Source of the DNA: Legionellales bacterium
GTDB taxonomy: Bacteria > Pseudomonadota > Gammaproteobacteria > Comchoanobacterales > Comchoanobacteraceae
DNA length: 39,001 nucleotides
Direction of reading: 5' to 3'
Assembly: GCA_002690495.1 (NCBI GenBank)
Contig: NZEV01000025.1
Location: 1 to 39,001, forward strand
Below the pieces are notes generated by a model. The model ran no database searches. It was not told the DNA's origin and worked only from the letters and a program-made list of their open reading frames with translations. Numbering within the stretch: position 1 is the stretch's first letter; every line of letters starts with the position of its first letter. Shown here piece by piece: positions 31,184 through 37,703 of the stretch. The position numbers and the translations under genes are program-made.

Positions 31184-31197
31184 ATGTTTTTAGTCAA
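31169..31197 (-). promoter_or_regulatory. Promoter of the Zur-controlled operon
   Basis: On the minus strand TTGACT (31192-31197) and TAGTAT (31169-31174) are 17 bases apart. The -10 lies inside the Zur palindrome. Transcription would begin near 31162, leaving about six bases before the ATG at 31156. Confidence 0.6.
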
Positions 31198-32474
31198 ATT
31201 GATAGTATCGCTCGATCTGTGGATGGATTTGCAGAGTCAGGTTTGAAAAGGCCATATGCTTTTTTTTCTTCAACATTGTCTGATTTTAGTAATGAAATTC
31301 TGGACTCATAATCATTGATCTTGGTTTGTAATTTAATCAATTTTCTGATGACATTGAAAATCAATACAGCACTGGAGGCTGCTAAAATACCTGAGTGAAG
31401 GGGTAAAAACATATTTAGCGTTAATAATGAAATGGCGGTTGAATTAAACACCATTTCAGTAACACGTGCAGGAAAGGTAATATTATCGTTATGAGCAATG
31501 TTCAGATGGCGTTCAATGGCATTATTACCTGATAAAGGTGCTAAAGCAGCGAATGCGAGAAAGCCACTCATAGAAATAAAGTCAGAAATGACAACCCAAG
31601 GCAAAATAACGGGGTTGGTGAGTACAATAACACAAAAGATAATGACAATAATTGAGGCAATAATGACAGATGCATGTAACCATACTTTTGCCGAATCAAA
31701 ATCTTGATCTTTAGGGGAGGTATCAGAAAATAATTGGTGGTAAACACTTTTAAGAGTAGGGCTGATGGTATTGATAAACCTTAAAATGCCACTTAAATAG
31801 ATAATGACTAGACTAATGATGACAACTGAAGTCAAATCAATAACAGCAGGAATCATCCCTGGAAACAGTCCAATGAGAAGACAACACAGTGATAGTATAA
31901 TGATTAAACTATTCGTATTTAAAAAGTAAATAGAAATTCGTTTTTCTTTATCGAGATCAAACACACAGCCTTTTTTTAATTCTCTCAGAGTGTATCTTTG
32001 TTCATCTGAAATTTGTTGTTGTTGTTTTAACCATTGTTTATATTGATCAAGGATATCCTCTTTATCATCTTCTTGAGCTTTATAAATAATACTTAATCGT
32101 GCTTGAATTTCATAACGGTATTGATCTGGAATTCTGAGAATTAACTCGTTGAGTATTTCATTTGTATCTGATTGATTTAGACGATATATAGTTTTTAAAT
32201 CGATATTGAAACCCGCTATATTAGATTCAGAGTTCTCAGGAGTGTTAGTAGAACGAGGTGGAAATGCCTCAAAAGTGACACCAGAGTGATTGGTAATGAG
32301 TTCATCAAGTGAAATATTCAATTTGTCTATCAAGGATAAGTACCAAACTAACGGTAGTTCCTGAAAACTGCATGATTCTGATGCTGGAGAAATTTTAACT
32401 TCTCCATTGATTAAATGATCTAAAATCTTATAAGCTAAGCTGTTATGATTTTTATTTGTATTATTATTGGTCAT
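31194..32474 (-). CDS. Unknown 426-aa multi-span membrane protein
   Basis: Not recognised. The N-terminal 180 residues are polar and look helical, with a Ser/Asn/Pro-rich stretch (PPRSTNTPENSES, about 72-84) and a Gln run (QQQQ). Five hydrophobic segments follow at about 188-206, 210-233, 264-287, 290-315 and 345-375. The last part is charged and perhaps coiled (KLQTKINDYESRISLLK). The start is 15 bases from the divergent start of the glycosyltransferase-like gene, so the promoters of both must lie within the opposite genes. The 3' end lies just upstream of the Zur-controlled promoter, whose -35 overlaps its stop region. Confidence 0.6.
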   Translation of the reverse strand: MTNNNTNKNHNSLAYKILDHLINGEVKISPASESCSFQELPLVWYLSLIDKLNISLDELITNHSGVTFEAFPPRSTNTPENSESNIAGFNIDLKTIYRLNQSDTNEILNELILRIPDQYRYEIQARLSIIYKAQEDDKEDILDQYKQWLKQQQQISDEQRYTLRELKKGCVFDLDKEKRISIYFLNTNSLIIILSLCCLLIGLFPGMIPAVIDLTSVVIISLVIIYLSGILRFINTISPTLKSVYHQLFSDTSPKDQDFDSAKVWLHASVIIASIIVIIFCVIVLTNPVILPWVVISDFISMSGFLAFAALAPLSGNNAIERHLNIAHNDNITFPARVTEMVFNSTAISLLTLNMFLPLHSGILAASSAVLIFNVIRKLIKLQTKINDYESRISLLKSDNVEEKKAYGLFKPDSANPSTDRAILSI

Positions 32475-32489
32475 ATTTGAAATATCCCT

Positions 32490-33839
32490 ATGTTCAGATT
32501 AAAAAAAAATGATAAAAATGTCAATACATTAAGATCAAATATACGTTATGCTGTGCTTATTATGAATAAAGAACCACTCACTATATATACCCCTGTATTG
32601 AGATCATCTGGTGATGTTTATCATATTGCGGCTTTTTTAATACTAAACGACTTATATGATTATGATGTTTTTTTTGCATACGATCAGACCACATTGAGCT
32701 CGGTACAACGCTCAATCTATTTTTTACAACAATTAGGATATAAAGCGAACTTGGGCCTGATTGATAGTCAGGCACATCATTATTATCCAAGACACAAAGA
32801 TGTACGGAGTTACTTAAGACAAGGCTCTAAAAAAGCAATAGATCAGAGAATGCTAACACTTATGATCTCAACACATATTCTTAAGGACGGGAAAAAAACT
32901 GTGACCCAGAAAATTAAAGAGGTCCTCTTAGATCCTAAGTATTTAAAAGTTCAGCAATCATATTTTTTTAAAATCACTGACTGGATAAGAGAGATTAGAA
33001 CTTCTGTAATTAAACAACTCAACCAGAGGCCGTTTGTGATATTGCACCATCGGTGTTCGAAATATGCAAATAAACAACAGACATTAGAGGATTTTTGGGG
33101 TAAATATAAACTGTTTTTAAAATCTATCGACTATACATGGGTTATGATTATGGTGAGTGATCAACCTAATCGTACTCATGATCAGTGTATTTATGCTTTT
33201 GGTCCGAAGGGAATTCCATCTGTACTTGAAAAATTTTGTCATATCCATTTAATCCATACTATTGCTGCTTTACCGCATTGCTTAGGTATTGTAGGGTCTA
33301 CGTCAGGTACTTTAGATATATTGGCATTAACGGGACTCAATATAGTCAATATTCATCTATTTTCAAAAACAACGGCAGTAGGAAACTGTTCCAATCAAGA
33401 TTTTAGATTATTATCTCAATCACTATGGCAACATATACTGCCTAAGGTGGTTGTTCCTGAGATGGAATATTTTAAATTAGTCACGCGCTGTTTGGAAAAT
33501 AGTCATTATCACATTTCGATTTGCCCCACTGGAGGGTATCATCACTTTTTAAAAATGAATCGACATTGTTGGATTTATCAATATGCAATTGTGCCAGATC
33601 ATGATACAGCTTTTGATCAAGCAGCTACTTTAAAAGATGGGACAGTCATTGTCCCATTTAGTCAAGATTTAAGGATGATGGTATATTTTTTAGAACAAAA
33701 TCAAAAATTATTCTCTTGGTACCTTAAGCATCATACTCAAAAATTTAAATCCTATTTTTTCTCTGAGCATCTTCCGCAACCTGTCGATGAAGAAATTGAA
33801 TCTATGTCACTCAATCAGTGCACAATATCTAATGCATAG
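32490..33839 (+). CDS. Unknown 449-aa protein, possibly a GT-B glycosyltransferase
   Basis: The family is not firmly recognised. Two blocks suggest a GT-B fold: PFVILHHRCSKYANKQQ (about 181-197), like the strand and RxS loop that begins the nucleotide-binding domain, followed by VMIMVSDQ, and LPHCLGIVGSTSGTLDILAL (about 261-280), like the SG-T/P loop that binds the sugar nucleotide in several glycosyltransferases. The N-terminal opening SSGDVYHIAAFLILND could be the first Rossmann strand. Nothing identifies the donor or acceptor. The C-terminus ends VDEEIESMSLNQCTISNA. ATG 32490 is used; ATG 32562 (MNKEPLTIYTP) would fit an enzyme start just as well and neither has a ribosome-binding site. 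Confidence 0.5.
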   Translation: MFRLKKNDKNVNTLRSNIRYAVLIMNKEPLTIYTPVLRSSGDVYHIAAFLILNDLYDYDVFFAYDQTTLSSVQRSIYFLQQLGYKANLGLIDSQAHHYYPRHKDVRSYLRQGSKKAIDQRMLTLMISTHILKDGKKTVTQKIKEVLLDPKYLKVQQSYFFKITDWIREIRTSVIKQLNQRPFVILHHRCSKYANKQQTLEDFWGKYKLFLKSIDYTWVMIMVSDQPNRTHDQCIYAFGPKGIPSVLEKFCHIHLIHTIAALPHCLGIVGSTSGTLDILALTGLNIVNIHLFSKTTAVGNCSNQDFRLLSQSLWQHILPKVVVPEMEYFKLVTRCLENSHYHISICPTGGYHHFLKMNRHCWIYQYAIVPDHDTAFDQAATLKDGTVIVPFSQDLRMMVYFLEQNQKLFSWYLKHHTQKFKSYFFSEHLPQPVDEEIESMSLNQCTISNA

Positions 33840-33845
33840 TAATCG

Positions 33846-35444
33846 TTATTGAATCAGCAGTGCTGCTAAATTTTCTTTAGAAAAAGGTTTTGTATACACC
33901 GAATGAGCGCCTAATCCAATACATTTTGTTGTCATACCTGAATTAATTTGACCACTTAATACAATGATTTCGGAGTCTTTTGACGTACTTAAGGCTTTAA
34001 TTTTCGAGAGCAGTTCAATACCATCAATATCTGGTAAACCAAGGTCTAGAAAAATGATATCAAATTGCTCCTTTGCTAAGATATCTAATGAGGCTTGTCC
34101 AGTTGCAACAATTTTCGTAATAAACTGTTGTTGCCTAAGTAAGTTATCAAGTGCCATCGCAGCGAGTTTTGTATCTTCTATAATCAGAACACGTTGATTC
34201 GATTTTCTGATTATTTTATTATTTTTAGAACTATGGGTACTTGATCCTTTGATATGAGGTGGTGTGTTTTGTGTATTTGGTGCAGGTATTGTCACTGTAA
34301 AAGTGGTGCCTTCGTTCACCTTGCTTGACACCTGGATTTTTCCTTTAAGCGATTGAACGTGCTTTTTCACCATGAAGAGTCCTAACCCAGAACTGGTGGT
34401 TGAATTGGTGCGTTCTTGATGTAATTTTGAAAAACGCTCAAAAATGGTAGAAATCTTTTCTTTTGGAATGCCAATCCCTGTATCTGCAATTTGAACAATA
34501 ACATTCTTATTGGTGAAGTCATATTTTGTGAAGATTTTAATTGTACCTGCATCTGTAAATTTCACCGCATTACCGATTAAGTTTGCTAGAATGCTTTTGA
34601 AGATGATGAGGTAAATTTCAACGTATTTTGGTGTTTTATCATCAATTTTTACTTCAAAATGAAGGTTTTTTTGATGTGCAGCTGATTTAAATAGTTCCAT
34701 CACATCGAAAATGACTTTTTGAATATCAAAGTATTCATTATCCAATTTTAAAACGCCAGGTGCTGATATGGTATAAAGTATATCGTTGAAAAAGTTTAGA
34801 AAATTACTAGTAAGCTGTCTTAATGTATCGCAAATTTCTTCTGCTTTTTTATTTGATACGAGTGGTTTTAAAGCGTCAATTAATCCAAGCATGCCTGTAA
34901 TTGGCGTTCGAATATCGTGACTAAGATTTGAAATAAACAGGTCTTTTGCAGAACGGTCTATTTTTAGTTGTGAAATTGTTTTATTTAATTTTTTCTCTAA
35001 TATGATTTGTTTAGTTTGATCAATTGAAACACCGACCATACCAATGATTTTTTTTCTCTTATTAAAAAGGGGCTTTTTGATTGATAAAAAGAATGATGGT
35101 TTTTTTTCATATTTACGTTCGATGAAATGAGACTCTATTTTTTTTGTTATGACTAACTGATCATTTTGGTCAACTATTTTTTTATGTTTCTCATCAAGAC
35201 TATCAAAGTCAAATACAGTTTTTCCAACAACAGAAGTCGTTTCTGATAAGCCTAATTCGGCTGCTTGCGGAGAATTGCAACCTAAGTATTTGTTTTCGAG
35301 ATTTTTCCAGTAGATATTACATGGTACCTCGTTAATAACGAGTTCGAAGAGTTCATTTTTTTTTTGTGATTCAGCTAGTTGTTCTTTTAATTGATTAATT
35401 TCTTGATGGAGCTTTTTTTTTGAAGGACCAAAAAAGAGTTTCAT
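33846..35444 (-). CDS. Soluble hybrid sensor histidine kinase (PAS, HisKA, HATPase, receiver)
   Basis: 532 residues, no membrane segment. A coiled start (residues 1-35) is followed by a PAS domain at about 36-150 (NIYWKNLENKYLGCN, MVGVSIDQTKQ), the H-box LSHDIRTPITGM with phospho-accepting His176, the N-box NLIGNAVKFTDAG (288-300), G1 DTGIGIPKEK (321-330) and G2 SGLGLFMVK (352-360). A Ser/Thr-rich linker leads to a receiver (418-532) with EDTK, Asp467 in FLDLGLPDIDG and Lys519 in YTKPF. There is no HPt domain, so an external phosphotransfer protein is needed for output through another regulator. ATG overlaps the stop of the 648-residue gene (ATGA). A PAS sensor without membrane anchor suggests sensing of an internal redox, gas or ligand signal. 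Confidence 0.93.
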   Translation of the reverse strand: MKLFFGPSKKKLHQEINQLKEQLAESQKKNELFELVINEVPCNIYWKNLENKYLGCNSPQAAELGLSETTSVVGKTVFDFDSLDEKHKKIVDQNDQLVITKKIESHFIERKYEKKPSFFLSIKKPLFNKRKKIIGMVGVSIDQTKQIILEKKLNKTISQLKIDRSAKDLFISNLSHDIRTPITGMLGLIDALKPLVSNKKAEEICDTLRQLTSNFLNFFNDILYTISAPGVLKLDNEYFDIQKVIFDVMELFKSAAHQKNLHFEVKIDDKTPKYVEIYLIIFKSILANLIGNAVKFTDAGTIKIFTKYDFTNKNVIVQIADTGIGIPKEKISTIFERFSKLHQERTNSTTSSGLGLFMVKKHVQSLKGKIQVSSKVNEGTTFTVTIPAPNTQNTPPHIKGSSTHSSKNNKIIRKSNQRVLIIEDTKLAAMALDNLLRQQQFITKIVATGQASLDILAKEQFDIIFLDLGLPDIDGIELLSKIKALSTSKDSEIIVLSGQINSGMTTKCIGLGAHSVYTKPFSKENLAALLIQ

Positions 35445-37387
35445 TGAGTGAGCTTAGCTCCATTCAATTGTACATTTGATTGTTCATTCGATAGATTTTC
35501 TTCAAGACCCTCTATCACATGAGGGAATGTAGATACTGCTGATAAAGGACTAGGGGTATCTCTGTTAGGTGATTGAGATGATGACCTAGTACTATAAAAT
35601 GTTTCTCTAGCAGGTGATCCAGAATTTGATCTTGGGCGATGTTTGAAAAGACTCAAACTATATCCAGCAGCATTTAAAATATCACAGATTTGAATTAAAG
35701 CTCTCCACCATCCATTGATTTCACCAGGATAGCATTGGCCTCTAATATCATTAGCACGTGAATAATAAATAACCATCGCCATTGTGTAAATAGAATATTT
35801 TGAACTGAGTTGTAGGGTTGTGTAATATTTTTTTAAGTGATTTTGATTACTATAAATAGACTGACTAATTTCTGCACTTGATAATTCATGTAAACTTTTT
35901 AAAAGCATCTTGCCCGATGAAAAAGTCATATCTTTGAAAACTTTAATTGATAAATTACGAACATTGGCAGTTTTACTGATATCATTATGGTAGGGGTGTG
36001 ACCTTAAATATTCTTCAAGTTGTCGATTATACACATTGAGACTATCAAGAGTTGTAATAGAGAAAGGAAATAAAAATTTCTCAATCTTCTTGTCTTGAGA
36101 ATTTTTATTAAAGTCTTTTGCTGCACTTTTCAACCATTCATATTTTCCAAAAATATAAATATACCATGCTAGTTGAAATGATTTTATTTTCATATCTTCT
36201 TCTGGATCAGAATCTGAATCTACTCGACTTAAATGTGGTAGAGGTTCTTCAATGATACCAGGTGAATGATCAGGACTAGTTACAAGTTCCACTACTCTTT
36301 CTGGTGCGTATGAATCGAAAATCGCAAAATTTTGACACCTTAGTACCTTAAAATTAGGGGTGCCGAGATGACTCTGATGTTTCGTTATAAAATCCTCACC
36401 TTCATTAGCCGCTTTATCCTCTAAGAATTGATTGCTAACAGGAGTAGGTGACTCACTTGCCCCAATGATCATATTTGAGAAGTCTCGTTGTGATTTGTAA
36501 GTAAATTCATGCCATGAGTCAGATATAAAGAATTGATATGTCCCTTTAAAACTTAAAGCTTTTAAATTCTCGAAAAGCGCATTCATAATTCTTTCATCAA
36601 GGAAAATATTATACCCAACACTGATAGGGAATAATAAACTTTGTTCTTCTGTTTCTGATTGATGTTGTGGGAATAATGGCGAATCAAGTATTGATATACA
36701 TGAATTTTTTGATTTAGTGCTAAAGTATTCTAATTTTTTTGTTAAGACATGTTTTGATAACCCTGAATTATATAATACTTGTAATAAAGTAAGTAGTGGT
36801 GCTTCTTGCACTTCATCTGCGAGGGTTATAATAGCCTCTTGCACAATCGAATGAGCATATGATCTATCATGAGGTGCAAATGATTTGAGGATTATTGAGT
36901 ATCCGATTAAGATATCTAAATTTGGTATGGGTAGAGAATCTGCTTGTCCTGCTTTGTATCGAGCAAGAATATCTTCATCTATAATGGTAGCAGAGTGATC
37001 AATGCATCCAATACTTAGGATTTGATTAAAGTGGCTTTCACTACTATCAATGGCCTCAATATAGTCTGTAACAGTAGAATAATACTCACCGGGTGTTACG
37101 TCATGAGTGATCAGCTTTAAAAATGCCAGACCAAGTGATTTAACAATACCTTGTTTTTGATTAAGATAATGAATCAAATGATCTAGATAGTCTTTATTAA
37201 TATGCGCAATGGATTCGTATTCGGTCGTTGAGCTATCTGTAACACCTGAAGAATCATCATTTACCTCGTAATAAGGTGCATCAATCGGTGGAGTGATCCT
37301 AGATAAATCTCTAAGAAAATCCATTAAATCGTTGAAATGTACGATATTAATATGTGTTGGTGCCGACAAAGCTTCATGATGTGGCAT
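35441..37387 (-). CDS. Unknown 648-aa protein coupled to the hybrid kinase
   Basis: No family recognised and no signal peptide or clear membrane segment. Residues of about 1-560 look globular and helix-rich, with alternating hydrophobic stretches (for example GIVKSLGLAFLKLITHD, SFQLAWYIYIFGKYEWLK). Acidic Ser/Asp patches occur (near SDSDPEEDM). The C-terminal 75 residues are Ser/Pro/Arg-rich and look disordered (RPRSNSGSPARETFY, SSSQSPNRDTPSPLS). A strong ribosome-binding site precedes the ATG. The stop overlaps the kinase ATG (ATGA), so the two are made together. The protein may be a partner, target or signal input of the kinase, or a secreted protein. Confidence 0.72.
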   Translation of the reverse strand: MPHHEALSAPTHINIVHFNDLMDFLRDLSRITPPIDAPYYEVNDDSSGVTDSSTTEYESIAHINKDYLDHLIHYLNQKQGIVKSLGLAFLKLITHDVTPGEYYSTVTDYIEAIDSSESHFNQILSIGCIDHSATIIDEDILARYKAGQADSLPIPNLDILIGYSIILKSFAPHDRSYAHSIVQEAIITLADEVQEAPLLTLLQVLYNSGLSKHVLTKKLEYFSTKSKNSCISILDSPLFPQHQSETEEQSLLFPISVGYNIFLDERIMNALFENLKALSFKGTYQFFISDSWHEFTYKSQRDFSNMIIGASESPTPVSNQFLEDKAANEGEDFITKHQSHLGTPNFKVLRCQNFAIFDSYAPERVVELVTSPDHSPGIIEEPLPHLSRVDSDSDPEEDMKIKSFQLAWYIYIFGKYEWLKSAAKDFNKNSQDKKIEKFLFPFSITTLDSLNVYNRQLEEYLRSHPYHNDISKTANVRNLSIKVFKDMTFSSGKMLLKSLHELSSAEISQSIYSNQNHLKKYYTTLQLSSKYSIYTMAMVIYYSRANDIRGQCYPGEINGWWRALIQICDILNAAGYSLSLFKHRPRSNSGSPARETFYSTRSSSQSPNRDTPSPLSAVSTFPHVIEGLEENLSNEQSNVQLNGAKLTQ

Positions 37388-37395
37388 TATAAAAA

Positions 37396-37404
37396 CTCCC
37401 TCCT
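37396..37404 (-). promoter_or_regulatory. Strong ribosome-binding site of the 648-aa gene
   Basis: AGGAGGGAG on the minus strand lies 8 bases before the ATG at 37387. It fixes the start and predicts strong translation of this gene and, by coupling, of the histidine kinase. Confidence 0.75.
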
Positions 37405-37452
37405 AAAACTCAACAAACCCCTCTAGATTTTGCAAAATTTCAGTAACGCTTT

Positions 37453-37482
37453 ATGATAACTTTTAACTATCATTAATGTCAA
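37453..37482 (-). promoter_or_regulatory. Candidate sigma70 promoter of the 648-aa/kinase operon
   Basis: On the minus strand a perfect TTGACA (37477-37482) and TATCAT (37453-37458) are 18 bases apart. Transcription from near 37446 gives a leader of about 60 bases that contains the strong ribosome-binding site. Confidence 0.6.
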
Positions 37483-37545
37483 TTACTAGGGATAATTTAT
37501 AATTAATTTTTATTATTGTAATTTCAGTGACATACCATTTTAATG

Positions 37546-37559
37546 TGAGATATATCTCA
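37546..37559. promoter_or_regulatory. 14-bp palindrome, candidate operator
   Basis: TGAGATATATCTCA is a perfect palindrome placed between the two divergent promoters, 64 bases upstream of the -35 of the 648-aa gene. The position suits an activator or shared repressor. The protein that binds is unknown. Confidence 0.4.
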
Positions 37560-37597
37560 ATTGGCGTAAGTTTTTATCTCGTTTTATTTGGCGCATT

Positions 37598-37625
37598 TTG
37601 ATGTCAATAGTCATCTCATTATACT
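37598..37625 (+). promoter_or_regulatory. Possible distal promoter of the gene at 37704
   Basis: TTGATG (37598-37603) and TATACT (37620-37625) are spaced by 16 bases. This could be a second promoter upstream of the extended -10 element at 37666-37674. Confidence 0.35.
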
Positions 37626-37665
37626 GGTTATTGTTAGGCATGTAATTTATGAATTGATTAAATTA

Positions 37666-37674
37666 TGCTATAAT
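37666..37674 (+). promoter_or_regulatory. Extended -10 promoter of the gene at 37704
   Basis: TGCTATAAT is a perfect extended -10 (TGn plus TATAAT), which often works without a good -35. Transcription would begin near 37681, giving a leader of about 23 bases with AAAGGT 6 bases before the ATG. Confidence 0.6.
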
Positions 37675-37703
37675 AACATCATAATAAACACAAAAGGTCA
37701 ATT

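Larger units (their letters stand above)
37388..37703. promoter_or_regulatory. Divergent control region of 316 bases
   Basis: No gene is seen here. It separates the 648-aa/kinase operon (-) from the unknown gene at 37704 (+) and is very AT-rich. Besides the promoter elements and palindrome listed separately, it holds three repeated words: AATTTCAGT(A/G)AC at 37436-37447 and 37520-37531, ATGTCAAT at 37476-37483 and 37601-37608, and TTGGCG at 37561-37566 and 37588-37593. These may be sites for one or more regulators, although some repetition is expected by chance in AT-rich DNA. Confidence 0.5.

Noticed and set aside
35441-35560. Third copy of the ETPPSV-type motif in the 648-aa protein (DTPSPLSAVSTF)
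   Set aside because: The match needs a gap and several substitutions and sits in a Ser/Pro-rich tail, so it is not distinguishable from composition.
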